A stretch of 64,000 bases of DNA from Lysinibacillus sphaericus OT4b.31 (GTDB taxonomy: Bacteria; Bacillota; Bacilli; Bacillales_A; Planococcaceae), in the NCBI RefSeq assembly GCF_000392615.1, contig NZ_KB933398.1, positions 2,678,602 through 2,742,601 on the forward strand, in the 5' to 3' direction. Under the pieces are notes generated by a model, which ran no database searches, had not been told where the DNA came from, and saw nothing but the letters and a program-made list of their open reading frames with translations. Positions 18,201 to 27,600 of the stretch are shown one piece after another (within the stretch, counting starts at the first letter, position 1; each line of letters begins with the position of its first letter). The position numbers and the translations under genes are program-made.

Positions 18201-18462
18201 CTAATACACTAACTTCCTCCACATTATTTTGAATAATTTGGATAGGTTCTGACTCATAATCCCATTCGAACTTTGTTCTTAATGCTGGATTTGCCTTTAC
18301 AGTATTCAACCAAGCGTAATGAATTTCTTCAAATGAAAACGTATTTGGAATTTCATAAGATAGAATTTGCCAATATGCATCTGATAATGGGTCCTTTAAT
18401 GTTTCCATTAACATAACCATTTGCAATGGTGTTAACGGCAATTTTTTGTCATTTTTCACCAT
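15265..18462 (-). CDS. NRPS module C-A-PCP with Orn/Lys-type adenylation code
   Basis: A 1,065-residue single module. The condensation domain (about 8-430) has an intact HHIIMDG at 141-147. The adenylation domain (about 455-945) has TSGSTGEPK, YRTGD-type and NGK motifs, and is followed by a carrier domain (GGHSL) and a short helical tail, possibly a docking element. There is no thioesterase. My alignment gives a specificity code of DVGEVGGIEK, close to the ornithine code DVGEIGSIDK; two acidic residues suit a basic side chain. With lysine 2,3-aminomutase two genes away, beta-lysine is an attractive substrate, but lysine or ornithine are possible. A GAAGGAGGG site precedes the ATG. Confidence 0.9.
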   Translation of the reverse strand: MVKNDKKLPLTPLQMVMLMETLKDPLSDAYWQILSYEIPNTFSFEEIHYAWLNTVKANPALRTKFEWDYESEPIQIIQNNVEEVSVLEVNFLTIKDEFLNIENWFKSKIARLQHSMLDKSQQFYIVHNWKPTKNLLVWVHHHIIMDGWSIAQTFEDFFKLLNKDVTSLESRPDIEPYLNYISDSAYKKELEEYWKNVLSDLTQAETLAIEKSQHVDQKPLFMYVDKELSKKAAENLHAYSIKNRVTTSSVALTIWGVLINRYQQTNKLYVGSTFALRPYQLIESNDMNGMLINTLPVKIDIEDELTLKEVCLQTMDYLQDVSENSGVPYSKLLQFGGVSGDSEIFKTSVIFQNFKGSLNKKKNGDLVHQYGTSSDSLSITFDITQNSLFLRLGWDQHRYEKMELMRILDSLEYIFENIETYNNMLVKNMNLTKVEELYLNNVLNTKQPENFGNFSIQSMLEGHKEDSLAISDGQRNLSYRDLKKCINIVANQLLEEGVQSGDTVALVGKKSIETAIGIFATWTIGAAWCAIDMNTPDARNKRTFEILQPKTSLFLDNISKIIECSANEKEIMSEAHRFNSEDFAYYISTSGSTGEPKIVSLKAEGLSQLTQSWKQFYNFSHEQNVLQLGSWTSDVFLGDLLKAWSTSGCLFICEEDKRIDMAYLAEIADKYNISFLESTPVLVREFIHFLNAEKIVLKDLKTVVVGSDTFRLEEKNEICNMLWKGVNFYNGYGLSECTIESLVYKCNNYDDSSKSGLCPIGEPLPGTIVRIVDKKGNLVAPGMIGELHIGGNQVTKGYVTEDGLATSNIYALDGVRYFRTGDLVRLNANGVIEFYGRCDQQVKIRGYRLELGEVENALLSLQSGMECFVTCLLNTNGENQLIAFISGTNQSVETITSIISGILPDFAIPNLIISLEKLPRNTNGKIDRVSLKKQAEALLKQSTEATNISISGDIVDIVRETWEVVLGKKVQLNRSLFDQGGHSLIALKLYNLLRKVLPEHEFVVGDLFRYPTINRFVEEISARKEDKPTQESVTPSYSKIEVLEKVKQGELTVDEAMKLIGGNRL

Positions 18463-18482
18463 CTATCAACCCTCCTTCAAAA

Positions 18483-21400
18483 TTATTTAAGTATGAGAGA
18501 CATTTCTGATATTGTTGGGTGTTTCAAAAAGTCTTTCGGAGTAATTTCTATACCATTGGTACGTAATTTGGATACTATTTGAAGAGATTTAATGGAATCT
18601 CCACCGATTTCAAAAAAGTTATCATCAATACCTATTTCGTTTTTCTTGAGAACTTCAGCCCATATCTCTACAATTGATTTTTCCAGTTTAGTTGTCGGTT
18701 TCTTAAAATTATTTTGTGCACCATCTGCGAGATATTGTGAAGCCTCTTCGCTAAGTAATTTTCGATCTCTTTTTCCACTAGATGTTAATGGTAATTTATC
18801 TAATTCAACGAACATCGACGGAATATAAGTTGCCGGCAAGTCTTTAGAGACAGCCTTTTTCAAATCGTCTCTACTTAAGCTTTCTTTTAAATTTAAAGTG
18901 TAGAAACAGACTAAACAAGGTTTCTCATTCTGATCATTCCCTAATACTACCGTTGCACCATTGACTTGTGGTTGTTGTACAACACATGCTTCAATTTCTT
19001 CTATTTCAATCCTTACACCGTTTACCTTAACTTGTGAATCCTTTCTTCCTATAAAATCTAAACTACCATCCTCCGAAATCCGAACCAAATCACCAGACTT
19101 GTAAAAGATTTTTCCATTTCGCTCTACAAAAACTTTTCTCGTTTCAATTTTATCTTTGAAGTAACCCTTCGCTAGAGAGGGGCCTCCAATCATTAATTCT
19201 CCTGGAAAACCTTTTGGAACTGGTAGACCAGTTTCATCAATCACTTCCATCTCTACATACGGTAATGGAAAACCAATATTATAATTTTCTTTTGTCACTT
19301 GTTGAACTGTAACTTCTATACCTGCCTCGGTTGGACCGTATAAATTGAATGCTTTAACGTGTGGTAATAATTCACTTATTTTTTTGGCTAATGGAGCAGG
19401 CAGGGCTTCACCACTTAAATGAAGATATTTTAATGGTAATTCGTAACCTTTATGATAGTTCATTTCATTGAGCACTAATTGCAACACTGAAGGGACAAAA
19501 TGACACAAGTCAATTGACTCATCATTAATGAAATTCAATAAACCTAAAGGATTACGATGCAAATCCTTAGGAGCAACAACTAATGTAGCCCCCGTACAGA
19601 TGGTATAAAATATCTCCCAAACAGATACATCGAATGTATATGGCGTTTTAAATAGCGTTTTATTACCAGGTTTAAGTATTTTTTGATTTTTTTGCCATAA
19701 TATACGTAAAGAAGCCCCTAAATGTGGACATAATACACCTTTTGGTTCACCAGTTGATCCGGAGGTAAACATGAGATAGGCCGGATCATCAATAGAAACA
19801 CTTCTCTTTGCTTGTGTTATGACATTATTTTCAAATTTATTTTTTTCAAGTGTATTTATTACTTCCCATTCTCCATACGGTATCTCTTCTTCTGTATTTA
19901 CAATTAAAATCTTTGGATTTAATCTGGCCAATAATTTCTGTGTTCTTGCTATAGGATGTTCAGTATCTAAAGGAACATATACTGCTCCTACTTTTAGAAC
20001 ACCAAGTATTACCGCAATTACATCAATTCCCCTACTCATATAAATAGGTATATAATCTCCTTTTTCAATACCCATTGATAGAAGTAACGAAGAATATTTT
20101 TCAGCTTCTTGATTTAGTTGTTCATATGTTAAAGTTCTATCGAGCTCTTGGATGGCAATATAATCTTTGTATTTTATTGCTGCATCTTCAAATTGGCAAT
20201 GCAGTGGCTTAGCTTTTTGTAGTAGTCCCCCCTTATCATTGGAGGATATAACGGAGCCTTTAGCAAATGCAGAACTCCATAAATTATTTGGATTAGTCAT
20301 TAAAGAAGCGAGCAATTTAAAATAATTCTCCGCCAACAATTGAATCTCTGCTTCTGTGAAATTAGCAAATGAATATTCTATATGACCTTTCACTTCCTCA
20401 TCTTCTACATAGAAAAAGCTGCTTAAAGGAAATCTTGCTCCACCGGTATCTTGCTCAATAAAACTAGTGTTGGTATTTTTTAAATCCATTTCGAGATTCA
20501 CTTTAAGACTGAATGTATTATTTACTACATCAAAATACTCTCTTTTTTCAATGTTGGCCGCAATATCAACTATTGAGAAATCACCATGAGCAATATTTTC
20601 ATGTACAATATTACTTATTTCTTGCAGAAGCTCTTTAAAGGAAGCATTTTTATTTAATGTAAGCGTTAAAGGAACTAAATTAACAAACATACCTACATCA
20701 TCTAAGTTTTCGTTTGACCTACCATGATAAGGAATTCCAATAGTTATTGTATCCTGCATACAATATTTTGCTAAATTTAGAGCCCATGCAGTTAGTAATA
20801 TTGTAAACTTACTTAATTTCATCTCCTGTGAAAATCGATTTATTTTTCCACCTAACCCTATGTTACTCTCTATCTCTAAAATTTTACCAATTCTTAAATA
20901 TTCTTCTGATTTCTCTTTAATAGGTAATTCAGCGAGTCTAAATGTCTTAGATTGCTCAACCCAAAAATCCTTCAGATTTTGATCCTTTGATTTATTGCTT
21001 AATCTATTTATATTGTTGTATAATTTTTCGGCACTACTTGATTTCATGTCGTCTACAGTGATTTCATCATTATAGACTTTAGATATATCTTGAAGAATAT
21101 TTTTTAAAGATAATCCATCACATACTATATGATGGGATACAAGTACAAAAATGGACCCCGAATTCTCTGTATGAATTACTGCTCCTCTAAACAATAAATC
21201 ACTTTCTAACAAGAATGGTTTATTATAAATTGTTTTTGCAAGAGCGCGCGCATCCTCAAGAGTTTTCACATTAAAGATTTGAATGTGATGATTCACGTTC
21301 TCTTCTAAATCATCTGTATTTCTAATTTTTTGTTCAATCCCATAGGAGGAATTTTCTCTAAAATTCACAAAAAATGCAGCATTTTTCATAAAGCTATTAA

Positions 21401-23384
21401 CTAAGGCTTGATAGAGTGTATGTTCATCGAACTGACCGTTGATATGAAAAGTTGCACCTACATTATAAAATGGATTCCTTTCATTTGTTTTCCACAAATA
21501 CCAAAGCCCTTTTTGCATACTAGTGGCAGGAAACCACTCATTTTTGTTATATATAGTAGATTCATTATTTGTTGATAAAGCTGGTAAAGTATTAAGAATA
21601 TCCACTAGGTTACATGGTTTTCTCTGTTTTTGTACTTGCCATGGTAAACAATCAACATTAAATGTTTTCGACACTTTCATAGCAATTTCTGCCGCATCTA
21701 AGGAATTTCCCCCAACTTCAAACAAATCTGTTTGTGAAGAACATTTTAAATCTAATATGGAAGAATAAATATCAATAATTTTTTGCAAAGAATCACTTAT
21801 TTTGCTAGTTGGAGATTCACTTAATTGTTTTCGTTTGAAATATTCAATATGTTGTTTGTTCAATAAATCTCGATCCACCTTCCCGTTTTTAGTTAAAGGT
21901 AGGTGTTTATGGAAAATAATTTGAACTGGAATCATATTTTTGGGCAATTTCTCTTTTAAATAGCTGAATATTTCAAATTCCGAAACAGAAAATTCCTCTT
22001 CTAATACAATGGATGCGGTTAATAGCGTATTTGAAGCTATATGTATTGGTAATGCTATAGCTTGGCTTACTCTATTATGTTTTTGAAGAGTACTCTCTAT
22101 ATCTCCTAATTCAATTCTTACACCATTGATGCTTAATTGAAAATCTTTTCTACCATGGAAATTGAAATTTCCATGATTATCTAAACTTACAACGTCTCCA
22201 GTGTTATAGACTCTTACATTTTCACCGTCAATTTCTAGCTCTGTAAATTTTTCATCTGTTTCACGAGGCAAATTTATATATTCTCTTGCTAATCCATCGC
22301 CGGATATCCATAATGTTCCTTTTCTCTCTACATCATTAATGATTTGTAAATTTCGATCTAAAATAAAACACTTCACATAAGGTAAAGCAGATCCTATATG
22401 AGGTAGCTTTTTCGCCTTGCCATCATCTCTCTCTACAATTCCAGAAGTACTTACAACAGTTCCTTCACTTGGGCCATAATTGTTTACTAAATAAAAAGGT
22501 AAATCTTTTGAAGGGTGCTTCGTTAGTTTATCTCCACCTACTAAAAGATATTTTAGTGCTGTATGACTGTTTTCCCAGTTCAGCTCCATTAGTCGCTCTG
22601 CAATTGGGGTAGATACAAACGAATGCGTGACTTGGTGCTCTATCCAAGTATTTTTTAATAGCTCCGGGTTAAGTCTTTCATGATTTGTCGTAATATAAAT
22701 TGACGCTCTGGAAGCAATAGCACCCCAAATCTCCCATATGGAAGCATCAAATCCAGGTGAAGATGTTAAAGATACTATTGAATTTTTTGTAACATTAAAA
22801 GTATTTGTATGCCAATCTATTAACCGATTTAAAGATTTCCATTCAATGACTACACCTTTAGGTTTGCCTGTCGTACCTGATGTAAAAACAATATAAGCAG
22901 CTGATTTCAAAGAAAAATGCGTATTTACTTTCATTTCTTTATGATCCAAATTAAAATGCTCAAGAACATCATCAAGCTTAAAAGTTATCTGATCTTGAAA
23001 AGCATTTGCCTCATAAATATCCTGATGTGTAATAATTAAGCTAGGGTTTATATCTTCAATGATGTTGTCTAATCTGTCCTTCGGTGTCTCTGGATCGATA
23101 CAAACAATAACCCCACCAGCAATAAATGTTGATAAATGCGCAACAAGAAGAGCAGGTGACCTTCTAAGAACAATCAAGACTTTTTGTTCAGCGCCTTGTT
23201 TCATTCCCTTCTCTTGCATTACTGTTGCTAGTTTAAACGCTTTATTAGCTAATTGTTTTAAACTGTACTTGTTTTGATTGAACCATAAGCTTTGTTCGTC
23301 ATAGTAATCGATTTGTTCATTAAAAATTCTTTCGAAGAAGTTTGACATTCTATTACCCCAATCTAACAAATTATTGAAAAGCAT
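18483..23384 (-). CDS. NRPS A-PCP-C-A-PCP with Leu-like and Ser-like codes
   Basis: A 1,633-residue dimodule: adenylation domain 1 (about 20-510, FTSGTTGKPKG), carrier 1 (Ser561 in GGNSL), condensation domain (about 615-1050, intact HHIVCDG at 751-757), adenylation domain 2 (about 1080-1560) and carrier 2 (GGDSI). There is no condensation domain before the first module, the usual layout of a loading module. Hand-aligned codes are DAWVLGNVVK (close to the Leu code DAWFLGNVVK) and DVWHHSLIEK (close to the Ser code DVWHLSLIDK). The ATG overlaps the stop of the acyltransferase gene (TAATG); a second ATG at 23348 after TTGGGG is an alternative start. Confidence 0.9.
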   Translation of the reverse strand: MLFNNLLDWGNRMSNFFERIFNEQIDYYDEQSLWFNQNKYSLKQLANKAFKLATVMQEKGMKQGAEQKVLIVLRRSPALLVAHLSTFIAGGVIVCIDPETPKDRLDNIIEDINPSLIITHQDIYEANAFQDQITFKLDDVLEHFNLDHKEMKVNTHFSLKSAAYIVFTSGTTGKPKGVVIEWKSLNRLIDWHTNTFNVTKNSIVSLTSSPGFDASIWEIWGAIASRASIYITTNHERLNPELLKNTWIEHQVTHSFVSTPIAERLMELNWENSHTALKYLLVGGDKLTKHPSKDLPFYLVNNYGPSEGTVVSTSGIVERDDGKAKKLPHIGSALPYVKCFILDRNLQIINDVERKGTLWISGDGLAREYINLPRETDEKFTELEIDGENVRVYNTGDVVSLDNHGNFNFHGRKDFQLSINGVRIELGDIESTLQKHNRVSQAIALPIHIASNTLLTASIVLEEEFSVSEFEIFSYLKEKLPKNMIPVQIIFHKHLPLTKNGKVDRDLLNKQHIEYFKRKQLSESPTSKISDSLQKIIDIYSSILDLKCSSQTDLFEVGGNSLDAAEIAMKVSKTFNVDCLPWQVQKQRKPCNLVDILNTLPALSTNNESTIYNKNEWFPATSMQKGLWYLWKTNERNPFYNVGATFHINGQFDEHTLYQALVNSFMKNAAFFVNFRENSSYGIEQKIRNTDDLEENVNHHIQIFNVKTLEDARALAKTIYNKPFLLESDLLFRGAVIHTENSGSIFVLVSHHIVCDGLSLKNILQDISKVYNDEITVDDMKSSSAEKLYNNINRLSNKSKDQNLKDFWVEQSKTFRLAELPIKEKSEEYLRIGKILEIESNIGLGGKINRFSQEMKLSKFTILLTAWALNLAKYCMQDTITIGIPYHGRSNENLDDVGMFVNLVPLTLTLNKNASFKELLQEISNIVHENIAHGDFSIVDIAANIEKREYFDVVNNTFSLKVNLEMDLKNTNTSFIEQDTGGARFPLSSFFYVEDEEVKGHIEYSFANFTEAEIQLLAENYFKLLASLMTNPNNLWSSAFAKGSVISSNDKGGLLQKAKPLHCQFEDAAIKYKDYIAIQELDRTLTYEQLNQEAEKYSSLLLSMGIEKGDYIPIYMSRGIDVIAVILGVLKVGAVYVPLDTEHPIARTQKLLARLNPKILIVNTEEEIPYGEWEVINTLEKNKFENNVITQAKRSVSIDDPAYLMFTSGSTGEPKGVLCPHLGASLRILWQKNQKILKPGNKTLFKTPYTFDVSVWEIFYTICTGATLVVAPKDLHRNPLGLLNFINDESIDLCHFVPSVLQLVLNEMNYHKGYELPLKYLHLSGEALPAPLAKKISELLPHVKAFNLYGPTEAGIEVTVQQVTKENYNIGFPLPYVEMEVIDETGLPVPKGFPGELMIGGPSLAKGYFKDKIETRKVFVERNGKIFYKSGDLVRISEDGSLDFIGRKDSQVKVNGVRIEIEEIEACVVQQPQVNGATVVLGNDQNEKPCLVCFYTLNLKESLSRDDLKKAVSKDLPATYIPSMFVELDKLPLTSSGKRDRKLLSEEASQYLADGAQNNFKKPTTKLEKSIVEIWAEVLKKNEIGIDDNFFEIGGDSIKSLQIVSKLRTNGIEITPKDFLKHPTISEMSLILK

Positions 23385-24625
23385 TAATTTTTAGATATTT
23401 TAGAATATAAATTTGGATTTGCGATTGATAATTTTAGTAACTCGAGTGTTTCATTTTTATGAAATCCCTTATGCATTAAAATAGAAAAAAATTGCTGAGA
23501 TAAACTTGCCACTCTATGAGACTCCACCGCAATTTGGTTACTTTCTTTCATTTCTTTTAATTCCTGTTTAATCTTGTTATAGGGAGAATGGACTTCTCTC
23601 TCGAAGTCTTGCTTATCAATTTTCGATTTAAAAGGTGTACCAATAATAATTCTCAAACACGCCTGTAAAAAGTGTATAGTTTCTTCTACTTTTAATGTAT
23701 TTCCATCAAGATTATTTAAAATAGAATGGATGCCATTTTTCTCGTTAACTGGGATAGCTCGATATTCAGGATATTCCATCTTAATAATATCCGTTAAAAC
23801 TGTTTTGGGACCCATCTCAATAAATGTGCTAACTTCTCTATTAATGAGAACATCCATAACCTTTGGCCATCTAACACTTTCCGTGAGTTGTCTACTTAAT
23901 TGATTCGCTATTTCGTTAGCCCTACTGTATGGTTCACCTGTAGCGCATGAAAATATAGGATATTTACAGTCATTCATCTGTGTTTGTTGTAGAGCTGATT
24001 GAAATATTTTTTCCGCAGGTTTCATAAGCCTACTATGAGCAGGAACACTAACATGTAATGTCTTTGTAACAGCTCCCTTTTTCTGTAGCCGAATGGATGC
24101 CTGCTCCAATGCATGTTTATGACCACTTAGTACGATTTGATTTTTAGAGTTAAAGTTTGCAACAGTTACATGATTATTGTCAGTATCTATTTCCTGACAT
24201 ATAGCCTCCACCTCTTCTCCGCTAAGTCCAAAACAAACAATCATACCGCCATCTTGAGTACATTCATTCATAGAAGAAGCACGAAGCTTCACTAATTCAA
24301 CTGACTTCGAAAAGGGAATTCCGTCGGCAGCTACTACTGCCGACAGTTCACCTAAGCTATGCCCGGTTAAATAGAGGTTTTTTACATCATTATTTTTTTC
24401 AAATATCTTCCAGCAAGCAATACTATAAACTAGTATTGCAGGCTGAACTATTACCGTATTACTAAGTTCTTCATTTTTATTTTCACATGCTTTCAATAAA
24501 TCATAGCCTAATATATCACTAGCCTCATTATATAAATCACGAGCTATTTGGTAATTATTGTATAAATCTTGCCCCATTGAATTGTATTGTGAACCTTGTC
24601 CTGGAAAAACAATTGCAGTGTTCAA
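23384..24625 (-). CDS. Free-standing (trans-acting) malonyl acyltransferase
   Basis: A 413-residue FabD-like acyltransferase that would load malonyl units onto the carrier domains of the AT-less PKS proteins encoded upstream. It shows GQGSQ near the N-terminus, the active-site GHSLGE, a conserved Arg in KLRASSM and a VPAHS motif where malonyl-specific enzymes have the second catalytic His. A C-terminal extension of about 100 residues goes beyond the FabD core and has no recognised motif. The TTG start follows GGGGAGGG. It begins 42 bases after the PKS gene and overlaps the next NRPS gene. Confidence 0.88.
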   Translation of the reverse strand: MNTAIVFPGQGSQYNSMGQDLYNNYQIARDLYNEASDILGYDLLKACENKNEELSNTVIVQPAILVYSIACWKIFEKNNDVKNLYLTGHSLGELSAVVAADGIPFSKSVELVKLRASSMNECTQDGGMIVCFGLSGEEVEAICQEIDTDNNHVTVANFNSKNQIVLSGHKHALEQASIRLQKKGAVTKTLHVSVPAHSRLMKPAEKIFQSALQQTQMNDCKYPIFSCATGEPYSRANEIANQLSRQLTESVRWPKVMDVLINREVSTFIEMGPKTVLTDIIKMEYPEYRAIPVNEKNGIHSILNNLDGNTLKVEETIHFLQACLRIIIGTPFKSKIDKQDFEREVHSPYNKIKQELKEMKESNQIAVESHRVASLSQQFFSILMHKGFHKNETLELLKLSIANPNLYSKISKN

Positions 24626-24667
24626 ACTATTTCCCTCCCCATGTTAAAAGTAATTATCCTTTTCAAC

Positions 24668-27600
24668 TCAATGCTTATTCAATAATAGAGAAAGTGCCTC
24701 TTCTGAAGAAATATCGTCACTCTCAAATGCATCAAGAATATCGTTTAATTCATCTTTAGCATTATAAAATTGATCACAAAATAAAATTTGGTCTTGGAAT
24801 GTAGGATTACTATATAAATCTGAGATCTCAAACTTTAATCCAACGAATTTGTTTTTAAATAAATGAACAAACCTTAAAGCACTTAAAGAACTTCCTCCTA
24901 AGCTAAAGAAATTATCAATTTCTTTAATAGTTGTAACTCCTAGAACTGTTCTCCAAATTTCACGTATACCGGCTTCAATCTCTGACAATGTAAACTCACT
25001 TTTCACAGCTTCATCTTCCATTGGAATACTTTCATCTTGATCATCTTTAGAATGATTAAAGCACTCTACTTCGCTCCAAAAACTTTCGCCAAACGGAATT
25101 TTAATAACTGGTTTAAGGTAATGGACTTGTTCTAAGTCAAAACGTGAAATCAGACTCCATTCATAGCCCTTATTGAAGAATAAGTTCAATGAATTTTGGA
25201 AATCCATAAAATCAATTGGAGGAATGGCAGTATCACTTCCGAAATCTTTTTTATCGTCTAAAATTAACGTAAAGTTCATCGTTTTACCGTTTATTCCTTT
25301 TTGATTCAAATATCCAGCCATTGAGTCCAAATATTGATTCACAGCGCAGCATTCACTTGCAGATTTCGTACCCATTAAAGAAGAAATTGAAGAAAATAGT
25401 ATAAAGAAATCTAGTGGCTCAGGATTTAATTCTTTTTCAACTAAATAAGTACCGATGACTCTGTTATGAATACCTTTTTTAAATTGACTAAGCTTTAATT
25501 CTTTTATCCATAAATGATAAAGTTGTTTTACTAACATAAACGCACCATTGATTTCGCCAAAATCTTGTCTAATTTTCGCAAACGTTTCTTTAACAGAGTG
25601 TTCTTCTGTAACATCGCACTGCATGATTGTAACTGTAGAACCTCGACTTTCAATCTCCATAATTAATGTTAATTTATAAATCAACATTTCGTCTTCTGCT
25701 TGATTATTCTCAATGATTTTTGTCCATTCCATTCGATCTGGCAATAGATTTCTAGCTAATAAAATAATATTGACAGTTTCCTTTTCACTTAAGAATTTCC
25801 CTAATTGAACACCTAAGTAACCTGTACCACCTGCAATAACATAATTTCCATTCTCCCTTACTAAGAGTTCATTTCCATTAAAGTTATCACTCTGTCTTTC
25901 AATTACTTTTGTGTATCTTTCTGATTTTCTAAATGCGACTAATTCTGGACGAGTATCTTTGTCTTGTTGTAACTCTTTAAATAGATGTGTAGCAATTTCT
26001 TGGGAACCTCCGTCCAAGTCATGATCAATGGAATAGGATGAAATAGTAGGTTGTTCCTGTGAGATAACTTTTGCTAATCCAAAAATTGTTACTCTGGCAG
26101 GGATTATTTTTTCGTTATCCTTAATTTGTTCTGTTAATGACGACATGACATTTAATTGAATTGGATGTGTAACATCAAACTCTAATAACATTTTTGTTAT
26201 ATTGAATAGTGAGAAAATACCTTCCTCTTGGGATTTTTCCATATTTTCTTTCGATTCCATTGTTTCATCTAAATGCTTGAATGTGTAGGAATGAATAATT
26301 CCTTTTAAATTCTTTAATTCATGTAATCCGATATTTTCAAACAACTTATACATATCTGTATCAGAATTAATGTCAATACTATATTGTTCATCTGTATGTT
26401 TAACAAATGTTTCTGATTTATGAACTTCGATTACTCTTATACCTATATGAGCCATCTTGTTCTTTAGCTCAACCATATCTTCATCATCTTTATTCATAAA
26501 GAAAATCCAAGTTGATCCAGCTTTTAATTCTTCATGTGTATTCGTATTGTTGTACGGATAATTTATCCATTTCTTCTCAAAGAAAAGTTCTTTTGTCTGG
26601 TTTAGGAATGCGTCTTTACTTGATGGCCATATTCTTCTAGTATTAAAAATACTTACTGGCAACGGAAGCAACTTCCCATCTTTAAATAATTCTCGACACT
26701 CATTCTCAACATTGTTACCTTCTAAATATTGTTGCATTAAATCTTTATATGTTGTTGAGACGTTAAATTCATCGAGATTTTTAATACTTTCAACTTGTGT
26801 TTCATGTTCATCAGCTAAAAATATACCTTGTGTATAAAAATTCTTCGGTACCTTTTCAAATGTTCTAACATTTAATAATCTTTCGATTTTTTGATGTAGT
26901 TCATTGCAATTACTTGCAAAAATACACATTCTAGACCGTTCATGACTTCTTCTATTATTTAAAGTGTAGGCTAAATCTTGAATGCTGTAATTTTGATTAT
27001 TTTTAAGATGAATAGCTAAGAGTTTTATTTGATCCCAAAGTGCTCTTCGAGTTTTACTTGAAATAAACAGTGGTGTTAACGTGCTACTAAACTGTTCCGT
27101 TTTATTAGATTGATATCCCTCTAATACGACATGAACATTCGTACCGCTTATACCTATTGAGTTAACTCCCGCTCTTAAAATTCTATTTCCATCATACTTT
27201 TTATTTTCTGAGCTGACTTTGAATGGTGAGTCTTTAAAGCCGATTTTAGGATTTTCTACTTCAAAATGATTAAGACCTGGAACTTCTCTTTTTTCTATTG
27301 AAAGCACTGCTTTCATTAAACCTGCAATGCCTGCTGCATCCCCCATATGGCCAAAATTAGACTTAATCGAACCTAATTGACATTCACTAGTCTTATTTGA
27401 TTTTTCTAAATATGCTTTTTTAAGACCCTCTACTTCGATTAAATCACCAACTTGAGTGCCCGCTCCGTGCGCCTCAACAAAATCAATTTCATTGAATGAT
27501 AATTTTGCTTCATCAAGAGCATCCATTATAGCTTTAGATTGGGCATCAGGATTAGGAACTTGCATTCCGTTTGATGCTCCATCGCTACTTATACTAGAAC

